A stretch of 64,000 bases of DNA from RYN-230 sp963760405. Its GTDB lineage: Bacteria; Actinomycetota; Actinomycetes; Streptosporangiales; Streptosporangiaceae. A program made the translations under genes and the position numbers. The notes under the pieces are model-generated. The model was not told the origin of the DNA, searched no databases, and saw nothing but the letters and a program-made list of their open reading frames with translations. Of the stretch, positions 1 to 8,577 are shown piece by piece (the first letter of the stretch is position 1; each line of letters begins with the position of its first letter). The stretch covers positions 62,001 through 126,000 of the forward strand of contig CAVXCV010000003.1 of assembly GCA_963760405.1 (NCBI GenBank), written 5' to 3'.

Positions 1-1621
1 GGTCGGAATGCTCGAGGATGGTCCGCCAGGCCACGCTGGTCTCGTTCGCGTCCCCGGGGCGGACCACGTCGAGCCCGGGAATGGCGCGCAGCGCGGCCAG
101 GTGCTCGACTGGCTGGTGGGTGGGGCCGTCCTCGCCGAGCCCGATCGAGTCGTGCGTCCACGCGTAGGTGACCGGCTGTCCCATCAGCGCGGCGAGCCGG
201 ACCGAGGGCCGCATGTAGTCGCTGAACACCAGGAACGTGCCGCCGTACGGCCGGGTCAGGCCGTGCAGGGCAATCCCGTTCATGATCCCGCCCATGGCGT
301 GCTCCCTGATCCCGAAGTGCAGGGTGCGCCCGTACGGGTTGCCCGCGAACTCCTTTGTCTGGTGCTCCGACGGGATGAACGACGGCTCGCCCTTCATCGT
401 GGTGTTGTTGCTGCCCGCCAGGTCCGCTGACCCGCCCCAGAGCTCGGGCAGCACCCCGGCCAGCGCGTTCAGCACCTCGCCGCCCGCCTTCCGGGTGGCC
501 ATCCCCTTGGCGTCGGCCGGGAACGACGGCAGCGCGTCGGCCCAGCCGTCCGGCAGCCGCCGGGCCCGCAGCCGGTCGAGCAGGGCGGCCCGCTCCGGGT
601 TGGCCTCCCGCCAGGCGGCAAAGGACTCGTCCCATTCGGCCCGCAGCCGCTTGCCGCGGTCGGCGACCTTCCGGGCGTGCGCGACGGTCGCTTCCTCGGG
701 CGGGAAGTTCACCGCCGGGTCGAAGCCGAGTACCCGCTTGGTGGCGGCGACCTCGGCCTCGCCGAGCGCGGCGCCGTGCGCCTCGCCGGTGTCCTGCGCG
801 TCCGGCGCCGGCCACGCGATGATGGTGCGCAGCACGATCAGCGACGGCCGGCCGGTCTCGGCCTGGGCCGCCAGGTAGGCCTGGTAGAGCGCGTCCGGGT
901 CCTCCCGGTAGCCGTCCGGGTGCCGCCAGCTGATCCGCTGCACATGCCAGCCGTACGCCTCGTACCGGGCCGCGACATCCTCGGACTTGGCGATCTGGGT
1001 GTGGCCCTCGATGGAGATCGTGTTGTCGTCGTAGAGCACGATGAGGTTGCCCAGGTCCTGGTGGGCGGCCAGCGCCGACACCTCGTGGCTGATCCCCTCC
1101 TCGATGTCCCCGTCCGACACGAACGCATAGATGTGCTGGTCGAAGGGACTGGTCCCGGGGGCCGCGCCAGGGTCGAGCAGGCCCCGTTCCCGGCGCGCCG
1201 CCATGGCCATGCCGACGGCGTTGGACAGGCCCTGGCCGAGCGGCCCGGTGGTGGTCTCCACCCCGGGGGTCAGGCCGTGCTCGGGATGCCCGGGAGTCAG
1301 GCTGCCCCACTCGCGGTACCGTTCCAGGTCGTCCAGGGTCAGCCCGTACCCGGACAGGTACAGCTGGATGTAGAGGGTCAGGCTGGAGTGCCCGCAGGAC
1401 AGCACGAACCGGTCCCGGCCGAGCCAGTCCGGGTCCGCCGGGTCGTGCCGCAGGATGCGCTGATACAGCAGGTAGGCCGCGGGAGCCAGGCTCATCGCGG
1501 TACCGGGATGGCCGGAACCGGCCTTCTGCACTGCGTCCATGGCGAGTACCCGGACCAGGTCAACGGCTCGCGCGTCGGCCGCCGTCCAGTCCAGGGTGCT
1601 GACAGGTGGGCTGCTCACCAT
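1..1621 (-). CDS. tkt: Transketolase, C-terminus cut by window edge
   Basis: Thiamine-diphosphate enzyme that moves two-carbon ketol units in the non-oxidative pentose phosphate pathway and in the regenerative arm of the Calvin cycle; cytosolic. Reading leftwards from the ATG at 1621 the frame stays open to base 1, so about 540 N-terminal residues are present and the rest lies outside. Landmarks in order are KAGSGHPG (residues 33-40), CGHSS, TPGHPEHG, TTTGPLGQG and SDGDIEEG, the diphosphate/metal-binding stretch. Transketolase near ctaA and the suf operon is usual in Streptomyces-like genomes, so this is probably the housekeeping copy, but it would also serve the CO2-fixation genes further right. 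Family call is secure. Confidence 0.95.
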   Translation of the reverse strand, partial: MVSSPPVSTLDWTAADARAVDLVRVLAMDAVQKAGSGHPGTAMSLAPAAYLLYQRILRHDPADPDWLGRDRFVLSCGHSSLTLYIQLYLSGYGLTLDDLERYREWGSLTPGHPEHGLTPGVETTTGPLGQGLSNAVGMAMAARRERGLLDPGAAPGTSPFDQHIYAFVSDGDIEEGISHEVSALAAHQDLGNLIVLYDDNTISIEGHTQIAKSEDVAARYEAYGWHVQRISWRHPDGYREDPDALYQAYLAAQAETGRPSLIVLRTIIAWPAPDAQDTGEAHGAALGEAEVAATKRVLGFDPAVNFPPEEATVAHARKVADRGKRLRAEWDESFAAWREANPERAALLDRLRARRLPDGWADALPSFPADAKGMATRKAGGEVLNALAGVLPELWGGSADLAGSNNTTMKGEPSFIPSEHQTKEFAGNPYGRTLHFGIREHAMGGIMNGIALHGLTRPYGGTFLVFSDYMRPSVRLAALMGQPVTYAWTHDSIGLGEDGPTHQPVEHLAALRAIPGLDVVRPGDANETSVAWRTILEHSD

Positions 1622-1778
1622 GAGATCAGGGCTCCTCTCCTGGCCCGCGGCTGCCGGGCCGCATCGGCCGGCCGGGGGCACGGGACTAGATCGCAGGCAC
1701 GACCCTATCCTCACGGCGGCCCATCCCCCGGGCCGCCCCGGCCGTCTGCGGCCCGCCCCGCCTCACCCCCCGGGCCGG

Positions 1779-1797
1779 CCCGGGGGACGACCCGGGG
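1779..1797. repeat. GC-rich hairpin upstream of prsW
   Basis: Short inverted repeat CCCGGGG / CCCGGGG around a GACGA centre, in the divergent gap between tkt and the PrsW gene. It resembles the C-run/G-run hairpins at 5041-5250, 28509-28648 and 54395-54487. Could be a remnant of that repeat family or just GC-rich spacer. Confidence 0.4.
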
Positions 1798-1815
1798 TTG
1801 GGTACGCTCCGTGCC

Positions 1816-3075
1816 ATGGTGGCTCCGGAATTCGACCCACGGGCGGTGATCGAGGGCCGGCCGCCGGGCCGTCCACGGGCCGGAATCATCGCGGGCATCG
1901 TGGCCGCCATCGGCTGCGCGATGGTGGTGCTCGGCTTCGACGCGCTGCAGAGCGTGGACGCGGCCGGGCACTCAGTCGCGCCCTTCCTGACCGCGCTGCC
2001 ATTCGCCCTGCTGCCGGTCCCGTTCCTGGTCGGCTGCGTGCTGCTGCTGGACCGGCTGGAGCCGGAGCCCAGGGTCAACCTGGTGCTCGCGTTCGCCTGG
2101 GGGGCCGGAGTCGCCGCGCTGCTCGCCGCGGTCATCAACACCGCCGGGCTGATCTACATCACCCAGCCCGCGCTGGGCAGCAGCACGGGCCAGTACGTGT
2201 CCGCCACGTTCGGCGCGCCGGTGGTCGAGGAAACTCTCAAGGGCTTGATCCTGATCGGCCTGCTCTGGCGGCGGCGGCAGGAGCTGGACGGGCCCACCGA
2301 CGGCATCATCTACGCGGCCATGGTGGGGCTGGGCTTCGCCATGATGGAGAACATCGGGTACTACATCGGCGCGCTCGTCCGGCCGGAAGTGGGCGGGGTG
2401 AAACTGCTCGGCGCGACCTTCGTGCTGCGCGGGGTGCTGTCGCCGCTGGCCCACCCGATCTTCACCTCGATGACCGGCCTCGGGGTCGCGTACGCGGCTA
2501 CCCACCGGTCGGGCAAGTGGGCGGTGGCGGCCGGGCTGCTGGGGGCGATGGTGCTGCACGGGCTGTGGAACGGGCTGAGCTCGTTCGGGCTCAACGGGCT
2601 CGGCCTGGCGTACGCCATCCTGTCCTGCGTGCTGGCCGTGCTGATCGGCGTGATCATCGCGGACCGGCGCCGGATCGTCCGGCTGATCTGGCGGTTCCTG
2701 CCGGTGTATGAGGCCATGGGCGTGGTGACCCAGGCGGACCTGCGGATGCTCAGCACACTGCGGGAACGCCGGGCCGCGCGGCACTGGGCCCGGGTGAGCG
2801 GCGGCCGGGCCGCGGCCCAGGCCATGCAGGACTACCAGCTGGCCGCGACCGAGCTGGCCCTGGTGCACCTGCGGGCGCAGCGCCGGATCATCTCCCCGGA
2901 GGCGTTCGAGGCGCGGCGCCGGGACCTGCTGCGGCTGATGGCCGCGGCGCGCAGCGCGTTCTTCCGGCGCCAGCCGGAACCGCCGCAGCCGCCGTGGGCG
3001 CCCCCCGGCCAGTCCGGGTTCGGCCGGCACGGGTTCGGCCAGCACGGGCCCGGCTTCAGCCCCGGGTCACCCTGA
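1816..3075 (+). CDS. PrsW family intramembrane metalloprotease
   Basis: Predicted polytopic membrane protein of 419 residues in the PrsW/CPBP-like family of intramembrane proteases. The family motifs are visible in order: the glutamate pair in VVEETLKG (about 138-139), MMENIGYY (about 178), LAHPIF (about 213) and VLHGLWN (about 247), which supply the metal ligands. Some eight hydrophobic segments span roughly residues 25-300. The C-terminal 110 residues are charged and soluble, ending in a Pro/Gly/Phe-rich tail with repeated GFG(R/Q)HG. The ATG at 1816 is preferred over an upstream TTG at 1798. It converges on ctaA with only 5 bp between. The substrate cannot be told from sequence; in Bacillus PrsW cleaves an anti-sigma factor. 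Confidence 0.88.
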   Translation: MVAPEFDPRAVIEGRPPGRPRAGIIAGIVAAIGCAMVVLGFDALQSVDAAGHSVAPFLTALPFALLPVPFLVGCVLLLDRLEPEPRVNLVLAFAWGAGVAALLAAVINTAGLIYITQPALGSSTGQYVSATFGAPVVEETLKGLILIGLLWRRRQELDGPTDGIIYAAMVGLGFAMMENIGYYIGALVRPEVGGVKLLGATFVLRGVLSPLAHPIFTSMTGLGVAYAATHRSGKWAVAAGLLGAMVLHGLWNGLSSFGLNGLGLAYAILSCVLAVLIGVIIADRRRIVRLIWRFLPVYEAMGVVTQADLRMLSTLRERRAARHWARVSGGRAAAQAMQDYQLAATELALVHLRAQRRIISPEAFEARRRDLLRLMAAARSAFFRRQPEPPQPPWAPPGQSGFGRHGFGQHGPGFSPGSP

Positions 3076-3080
3076 CGCGG

Positions 3081-4121
3081 TCAGGCCGCCGGTGACGGCT
3101 CCGGCACAGGCCTGGCTGCTTCCGGCGCACCGCCGCCCGGTGCGTGCGCCACCGTGCCGCGGTCTCGGGTGGCGAACATCAGCAGCCAGGCGAAGATCCA
3201 GATCAGCACGGAGCCGCTGACGTGCACCCAGACCAGGCCGGCTGGCAGGCCGCTGAAGTACTGCGCATAACCGATCACGCCCTGCAGGCCGACCAGGCCC
3301 AGCAGTAGCCAGCCCAGCCTGCGTATCCGTGGCGGCGCTCCGGTCAGCTGCAGGCTCACCGCGAGCACGGCGACCAGGGTGCCCAGCATCCAGCCGATGT
3401 CCGCGTGCAGCTGGGTCACGCCTTCCAGCGGCAGGTGATAGCGCGGCACGTAAGCGGGCCTGCCGCCCGCGTGCGGCACGAAGGTGGAGCCGGCCAGCGG
3501 GCCGGTCCCGGTCACCACGGTGCCCGCGGTGAGCATCAGCGCGGTCAGCGGCACCACCGCCACCGCGAACACCCGCAGCTCAGGCCGGACCAGCCGGGCC
3601 GGCCGGGCGCCGGTCTCGGTACACCGGGCGTACAGCGTCACGGCCAGGGCAAGAACCGTGCTGGACAGCAGGAAGTGCAGGGACACCGCGGCCGGGTTCA
3701 GGTTGGTGAGCACCACGATCCCGCCCAGCACGGCCTGCGCCACCACGCCCAGCGGCTGGGCCGCGGCCAGCCAGACCAGGCCGCGCCGGACGGTCCCGGC
3801 GGGCCGGAACCGCCAGGCAGCGATCAGCACCAGCACGGCCACGATCATCAGCACGCCGGTCAGCATCCGGTTGGTGAACTCGATCCAGGTGTGGATCATG
3901 GGGTCGCCGCTGGTGTGCGCGGCGACCAGGCTGTTCGAGGTGCAGCTCGGCCAGTCCGGGCAGCCCAGCCCGGACGCGCTCAGCCGGACCGCGGCGCCGG
4001 TCATGATGATGCCCGCGTTCGCCACCACCCCGGCCAGCGCGATCCGGCGCATCGAGGTGGCGGTCGGGAACAGTACCGGCCCGGCCCAGCGGCGGGCGGC
4101 CTGGACGATATCGGCTGGCAC
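3081..4121 (-). CDS. ctaA: Heme A synthase (COX15/CtaA family)
   Basis: Membrane enzyme that oxidises the C8 methyl of heme O to give heme A for aa3-type cytochrome oxidase. The 346-residue protein has about eight transmembrane segments and the expected features: a first-half GAAVRLSASGLGCPDWP motif (about 40-56) with its cysteine loop, HTWIEFTNR with a heme-ligand histidine, LHFLLS, a second internal-repeat half with QLHADIGW, and WVHVSGS near the end. The GTG at 4121 was chosen because it gives the usual CtaA N-terminus; the open frame continues far upstream through repeat DNA. Heme O synthase (ctaB), often adjacent, is not in the window. Confidence 0.92.
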   Translation of the reverse strand: MPADIVQAARRWAGPVLFPTATSMRRIALAGVVANAGIIMTGAAVRLSASGLGCPDWPSCTSNSLVAAHTSGDPMIHTWIEFTNRMLTGVLMIVAVLVLIAAWRFRPAGTVRRGLVWLAAAQPLGVVAQAVLGGIVVLTNLNPAAVSLHFLLSSTVLALAVTLYARCTETGARPARLVRPELRVFAVAVVPLTALMLTAGTVVTGTGPLAGSTFVPHAGGRPAYVPRYHLPLEGVTQLHADIGWMLGTLVAVLAVSLQLTGAPPRIRRLGWLLLGLVGLQGVIGYAQYFSGLPAGLVWVHVSGSVLIWIFAWLLMFATRDRGTVAHAPGGGAPEAARPVPEPSPAA

Positions 4122-4165
4122 GGACCCATGGTAGAAGTCCCCGGGGCCGGTAGCACCCAGGCGGT

Positions 4166-5017
4166 CTACTTTTCCGTCCAGGCGGCGCCCGCGCAGGCCA
4201 CGATCACGCAGCCCATGGCCAGATACTCCCGGGCGGCCAGCCGCTGGCTGAGCAGCACCAGCCCGACCAGGGCGGCGACCGCAGGCTCCAGGCTCATCCA
4301 GATGCCGAAGACCTTGGCCGGGATCCGGCGCAGCGCCTCCAGCTCGAGTGAGTAGGGGATGATCGAGGACAGCAGCCCGATGGCCACCCCGGTACCCAGG
4401 ATCCCGGGGCGCAGCAGGGCCCGGCCGCCCGCCGCCAGGCCAGCCGGGGTCACCGCCATTGCGGCCACGGCCATCGCGATGGTCAGTCCGGAGGATCCCG
4501 GGAACCTCCGCCCGGTGGCCGAGCTGAGCAGGATGTACGCGGCCCAGGCCGCCCCGGCGACGAGCGCGTAGGCCAGCCCGGTGAGGTTCAGCCCGGCCGC
4601 GCGGCCGCCCGCCGCGTCCCCGCCCTGGGTGAGCAGGGCCACGCCGAGGCCGGCCAGCACCACCCAGGCCACGTCGAGCAGCCGCCGGGAGGTGGCCACG
4701 GCCACGGCGAGCGGCCCGAGGAATTCCACGGTGACCGCGACACCCAGCGGGATCCGGGCGAACGCCTGGTAGATCGAGTAGTTCATCACGGCCAGGGTGA
4801 CCCCGAAGGCCACGACGACGGCCGCGTCGGCCCAGGCCCGCCGGGCCGCCAGCCCGCGGACCGCGCGAGCCAGCCCGCGCCCGCCCGCCACGGCCATGAT
4901 CAGCGCCGCCGTCCACAGTCGCAGGCCGGTCACGGCGGCCGGGGGCACCTCGCTGAACAGCTTCGCGGCCAGGCCGGCCCCGACCTGGACCGAGACGATG
5001 CCGGTCAGCACGAGCAC
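4166..5017 (-). CDS. EamA/DMT family transporter
   Basis: Ten-helix drug/metabolite-type exporter of about 283 residues made of two EamA repeats; the cargo cannot be predicted and could be an amino acid or small metabolite. The first repeat begins near VLVLTGIVSVQVGAGL and the second near LAYALVAGAAWAAYILLS; a short conserved stretch near the end (SLEPAVAALVGLVLLSQ) is typical. The start is uncertain: the frame stays open upstream into the tandem repeat at 5041, which would add a low-complexity Pro/Gly/Arg leader. The GTG at 5017 is the first start that removes it. It reads in the same direction as the ABC pair upstream and ctaA downstream. Confidence 0.85.
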   Translation of the reverse strand: MLVLTGIVSVQVGAGLAAKLFSEVPPAAVTGLRLWTAALIMAVAGGRGLARAVRGLAARRAWADAAVVVAFGVTLAVMNYSIYQAFARIPLGVAVTVEFLGPLAVAVATSRRLLDVAWVVLAGLGVALLTQGGDAAGGRAAGLNLTGLAYALVAGAAWAAYILLSSATGRRFPGSSGLTIAMAVAAMAVTPAGLAAGGRALLRPGILGTGVAIGLLSSIIPYSLELEALRRIPAKVFGIWMSLEPAVAALVGLVLLSQRLAAREYLAMGCVIVACAGAAWTEK

Positions 5018-5040
5018 GGCGGGCGGGATCGTGCGGTGCT

Positions 5041-5268
5041 GGCCCGGGGGGACGACCCCCCGGAACCCCCCGCGAGTCGCTGGCTCGGAGGGGACACGCC
5101 TGCGGCGCGCCCCGCCTCGCCAGCGAGGCTGGCCCGGGGGGACGACCCCCGGAACCCCCGCGAGTCGCTGGCTCGGAGGGGACACGCCTGCGGCGCGCCC
5201 CGCCTCGCCAGCGAGGCTGGCCCGGGGGGACGACCCCCCGGGCTGGCACCGGGGGGGCGTCCCCCTGC
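5041..5268. repeat. Two 88-90 bp tandem repeats plus partial third copy
   Basis: Unit 1 is 5041-5130 and unit 2 is 5131-5218, nearly identical (unit 2 lacks two bases in C runs). A partial third unit starts at 5219 and runs into another G-run/C-run hairpin ending near 5268. Each unit begins GGCCCGGGGGGACGACCCCC, a strong hairpin, and ends GCCAGCGAGGCT. The block lies between the ABC permease stop and the EamA start on the minus strand, so it may act as a terminator or transcript-stabilising element. Confidence 0.85.
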
Positions 5269-5272
5269 CCTG

Positions 5273-6073
5273 CTACTCCCAGCGGAATGTCCGGGCCGCG
5301 ACGGCGATGCCGAGGATCGCCCAGACCACGAGCACGGTCAGGTCCCGGAGCGGGAAGCCACCGCCGTGCTGGAGCACTGAGTGCAGTCCGTCGGACAGCG
5401 CACCGGAGGGCAGCAGCCGGAGCAGTGGCTGCACGCTGGCCGGGAACTTGCTCAGCGGGAAAACCACCCCGCCGACGCCGAGCAGGACCAGGTAGACGAG
5501 GTTCGCGGCCGCCAGCGTGGCTTCGGCCCGCAGCGTGCCCGCCATCAGCAGGGCCAGCCCGCTGAACGCGGCCGTGCCAGCCAGCAGCAGGAGCAGGGTC
5601 CAGGCGGCGGCCGCGGGCCGGGCATCCGGCCGCCAGCCCAGCGCCAGCCCGACACCGATGATCACCACGACCTGGACCAGCTCGATCACGAGCACGCACA
5701 CGGTCTTGGCTGCGATCAGGCCGCCGCGCAGCAGCGGGGTAGAGCCGAGCCGCTTCAGCACCCCGTACCGGCGCTCGAACCCGGTCGCGATGGCCTGGCT
5801 GGTGAACGCCGTGGACATCACGGCCAGCGCCATGATGCCCGGGACCAGGAAGTCCACCCGGGTGCCGGCCCCGGTCTTGATCAGCGGCTCCAGGCTGAAC
5901 CCGGCCAGCAGCGCGACCGGGATGATCAGGGTGAGCAGCAGCTGCTCACCGTTCCGCGCGGTGGTGCGCAGCTCCAGCCCGGCCTGGGCGGCGATCATCC
6001 GGGGCAGCGGCCGGGCCCCCGGCGCCGGGGGCGGCCAGGCGCTGGCCAGCTCAGCGGTACGGGCCTCGCTCAT
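5273..6073 (-). CDS. ABC-2 type exporter permease
   Basis: Membrane subunit of an ABC exporter (ABC-2, daunorubicin-resistance-like), 266 residues with six hydrophobic segments. The first is near LLLTLIIPVALLAGFSL, followed by DFLVPGIMALAVMS, then a cytoplasmic FERRYGVLKRLGSTPLLRG stretch typical of the family, and a late GVVFPLSKFP loop. The ATG at 6073 overlaps the stop of the ATPase gene as ATGA, so the two are translationally coupled; the open frame upstream of it is not used. In Streptomyces-like genomes an equivalent pair lies between ctaA and the suf operon. Substrate unknown. Confidence 0.9.
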   Translation of the reverse strand: MSEARTAELASAWPPPAPGARPLPRMIAAQAGLELRTTARNGEQLLLTLIIPVALLAGFSLEPLIKTGAGTRVDFLVPGIMALAVMSTAFTSQAIATGFERRYGVLKRLGSTPLLRGGLIAAKTVCVLVIELVQVVVIIGVGLALGWRPDARPAAAAWTLLLLLAGTAAFSGLALLMAGTLRAEATLAAANLVYLVLLGVGGVVFPLSKFPASVQPLLRLLPSGALSDGLHSVLQHGGGFPLRDLTVLVVWAILGIAVAARTFRWE

Positions 6074-6996
6074 GGCCGCAGCTCCCGGCCGGTCAGCTCC
6101 AGGAACACGTCCTCCAGGGTGCGGCTCTCGATCCGCAGTTCCTGGGCCAGTACCCCGTGGTCCGCGCACCAGGCGGTCACCGCCGCGAGCAGTTGCGGGT
6201 CCACCCGGTCGTGCACCTCGACGATGTAGTGCCCGGCCGGGGACTCCTTGGCCGCGCTGCCCGGCGGCAGTGCCGCGAGCAGCCCGTCGGTGTCCAGCCC
6301 CGGCTCGGCGCGGAACCGGAGCTGCCCGGCGCTGCCGGTGAGCGAGGCCGGGCTGCCCTCGGCGACCAGCTGGCCGTGGTCCACGACCACGACGTGGTCG
6401 GCCAGGCGCTGCGCCTCGTCCATGTTGTGCGTGGTCAGGATGACCCCGGCGCCTGCCGCGCGCAGGCCGGCGATCAGGTCCCAGGTGGCGTGCCGCGCCT
6501 GCGGGTCCAGGCCCGCGGTGGGCTCGTCCAGGAACACCAGCTCGGGACGGCCGATCACGGCCGCGGCCAGGGACAGCCGCTGCTGCTGGCCGCCTGACAG
6601 CCGCCGGAACGGGGTGCGCAGGCTGCTGGCCAGGCCGAGCCGGTCCAGGAGCAGGCCCGGGTCGATCGGCTGGGTGTAGAAAGCGGCGAGCACCCGCAGG
6701 TACTCGCCGGGCCGGACGGACGGCGGGATCCCGCCGGACTGCAGCATCACGCCAACCCGGGGCCGCAGCCGCCGGGCGTCCGCCACCGGATCCAGCCCGA
6801 GCACCCGGACCGTGCCCTTGTCCGGTCGCCGGTATCCCTCGCAGATCTCGATCGTGGTGGTCTTGCCCGCGCCGTTCGGCCCGAGGATCGCGGTCACCGC
6901 GGCCCGGGCGGCGCGCAGCGAGAGCCCGCGGACCGCGTGCACCCGGCCATAGCTCTTGATCAGGTCACTGATCTCGACCGCGGGTCCCGGGCTCAC
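6070..6996 (-). CDS. ABC exporter ATP-binding protein
   Basis: Nucleotide-binding subunit (308 residues) partnering the downstream ABC-2 permease. Visible motifs are Walker A GPNGAGKTT (about 39-47), the Q-loop region VMLQSGG, signature LSGGQQQRLSLA, Walker B LVFLDEPTAGLD and the switch histidine in LTTHNMDEA. The C-terminal 80 residues carry the DrrA-type extension with ESRTLEDVFLELTG. The GTG start at 6996 overlaps the upstream amidotransferase stop as GTGA, so the exporter is coupled to the catabolic operon above it. Confidence 0.93.
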   Translation of the reverse strand: MSPGPAVEISDLIKSYGRVHAVRGLSLRAARAAVTAILGPNGAGKTTTIEICEGYRRPDKGTVRVLGLDPVADARRLRPRVGVMLQSGGIPPSVRPGEYLRVLAAFYTQPIDPGLLLDRLGLASSLRTPFRRLSGGQQQRLSLAAAVIGRPELVFLDEPTAGLDPQARHATWDLIAGLRAAGAGVILTTHNMDEAQRLADHVVVVDHGQLVAEGSPASLTGSAGQLRFRAEPGLDTDGLLAALPPGSAAKESPAGHYIVEVHDRVDPQLLAAVTAWCADHGVLAQELRIESRTLEDVFLELTGRELRP

Positions 6997-7765
6997 GCAC
7001 GCGAGTCTAGAGGCTCCTCCCGGAAGGCACGCGTGGCGGCTGCCGCGATGAGGGCCTGGAACAGCCGGGGGTCATCGCCCACCTCCGGATGCCACTGCAC
7101 GGCGAGGAAGAACTGGCCCGGGCGCAGCCAGGCCGGGCCAGCCGGATCCGGCTCCACCGCCTCGATCGTGCCGTCCTCCGCCCACGCCGTGGCCACCAGT
7201 CCCTGGCCGAGCCGGTCGATGGCCTGGTGGTGTGAGGTCGGCACGGTGAGCCGCAGCTCACCGTCGGACCGGGGCAGGCCGAGGATCCCGGCCAGGTTGC
7301 TGGCCCGGTCGATCCGCACCCCGTGCGCGCCGTATTCACCGGCCGCCTGCCGTGCTCGTCATGGCCCACCACGTCAGGAAGATGCTGGCGCAGAGTACCG
7401 GCGCGGGAAACGTTGATGATCTGAAGTCCGCGGCAGATACCCAGGACCGGCATGCCACTGCTCAGCGCGGCCCCCAGCAGCGCCAGCTCGGCCTGGTCAC
7501 GCGCGGGGTACACGCGGCCGGTGCGGGGGTCGCGGGCGGCGCCGTAGCTGGCCGGGTCGATATCGCCGCCGCCGGACAGCACCAGCGCGTCGAGCCGTGG
7601 CAGCGCGCCGGTAACCCCGGGCACCGGTGGCAGCAATACCGGGATGCCGCCCGCGGCGGCGACCTGCTCGGCGTAACTCAGCGGCAGCAACGCGGCGGGG
7701 CGGTCCCACGGCCCCCACCGGGCCGGCTCGCCGTAGCTGCTGACGCCAACGACTGGCCCGCTCAC
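6993..7765 (-). CDS. Class I glutamine amidotransferase (peptidase C26, PuuD-like), frameshifted
   Basis: Cytosolic amidohydrolase of the gamma-glutamyl-GABA hydrolase type, expected to release the gamma-glutamyl group from an oxidised amine conjugate. The N-terminal part starts at the GTG at 7765 (MSGPVVGVSSYGE) and contains SGGGDIDP and the nucleophile motif LGICRGLQ. The C-terminal part, in another frame, contains TSHHQAI, the catalytic AVQWHPEVG and ends at 6993. The switch lies near 7341-7352, where one missing base would join HDEHG to QAAGEYGAHGVRID. Both halves are well conserved, and the start and stop overlap neighbours (GTGA) as expected for an intact gene, so a consensus error is likelier than decay. 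Confidence 0.82.
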
Positions 7766-8541
7766 AACGGGGTCACGTACGCGCCGGAGATACCGCCGTC
7801 CACCAGGAAGTTGGACGCGGTGATGAACGAACTGTCGTCGCTGGCCAGGAACGCCACGGCAGCGGCGACCTCCTCCGGCTCGGCGAACCGGCCCATCGGC
7901 ACGTGCACCAGCCGCCGTGCGGCGCGCTCCGGGTCCTTGGCGAACAGTTCGCGCAGCAGCGCGGTGTTCACCGGGCCCGGGGACAGCGCGTTGACCCGGA
8001 TGCCTTCCCGGGCGAACTGCACGCCGAGCTCCCGGCTCAGCGCCAGCACCCCGCCCTTGGACGCGGTGTAGGAGATCTGCGAGGTGGCCGCGCCCAGCGT
8101 GGCCACGAACGACGCGGTGTTGATCACCGAGCCACCGGCCTGCCCCGCGGCGACCTGGCGCTGCATATGCGGGATCACATGCTTACAGCACAGGTAGACC
8201 GAGGTGAGGTTGACCTCCTGCACCCGCCGCCACGCGTCCAGGCCGGTGACCAGGATGGAGTCGTCGTCCGGCGGCGAGATCCCGGCGTTGTTGAACGCCA
8301 CGTGCACGGCCCCATAGGTCGCGACCACCTGCTGGTACAGGTCCCGGACGGCGTCCTCACTGGTCACGTCGGCCGGCACGAACAGCCCGCTGACTTCCTC
8401 CGCGGCCTGCTTGCCGGTCGTCTCGTCGATGTCGGCGATCACCACGGTGGCACCCTCGGCGGCCAGCCGGCGTACGCTGGCCAGCCCGATACCGCTTCCC
8501 CCGCCGGTGACCACGGCCACCCGGTCCTGCAGCCGCTGCAT
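7762..8541 (-). CDS. SDR family NAD(P)-dependent oxidoreductase
   Basis: Classical short-chain dehydrogenase/reductase of 259 residues with a Rossmann fold. Seen are the cofactor motif TGGGSGIG (about 12-19), the acidic DID after beta-strand 2 that favours NAD, NNAGIS (about 89), catalytic Ser in INTASFVA, the YTASK Tyr/Lys pair (about 157-161) and the C-terminal ASNFLVDGG. A GGAGG ribosome site precedes the ATG at 8541. It is the third gene of the minus-strand operon after the synthetase and the aldehyde dehydrogenase and overlaps the amidotransferase start by four bases. It may oxidise an alcohol intermediate of the same pathway; the substrate is not defined. Confidence 0.9.
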   Translation of the reverse strand: MQRLQDRVAVVTGGGSGIGLASVRRLAAEGATVVIADIDETTGKQAAEEVSGLFVPADVTSEDAVRDLYQQVVATYGAVHVAFNNAGISPPDDDSILVTGLDAWRRVQEVNLTSVYLCCKHVIPHMQRQVAAGQAGGSVINTASFVATLGAATSQISYTASKGGVLALSRELGVQFAREGIRVNALSPGPVNTALLRELFAKDPERAARRLVHVPMGRFAEPEEVAAAVAFLASDDSSFITASNFLVDGGISGAYVTPL

Positions 8542-8577
8542 GCGCTTCCTCCTACTCGCCCGTGCTACCCGCCCGTG

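Noticed and set aside
1972..3045. 357-residue minus-strand open frame over prsW
   Set aside because: Antisense shadow in high-GC DNA; the plus strand has clear PrsW motifs.
4166..5185. Longer EamA start at 5185
   Set aside because: Adds a Pro/Gly/Arg leader translated from the tandem repeat; no ribosome site or conservation.
3405..6341. Several plus-strand open frames of 200-316 residues across ctaA, eamA and the ABC genes
   Set aside because: Gln/Arg/Gly-biased antisense frames over well-recognised minus-strand genes.
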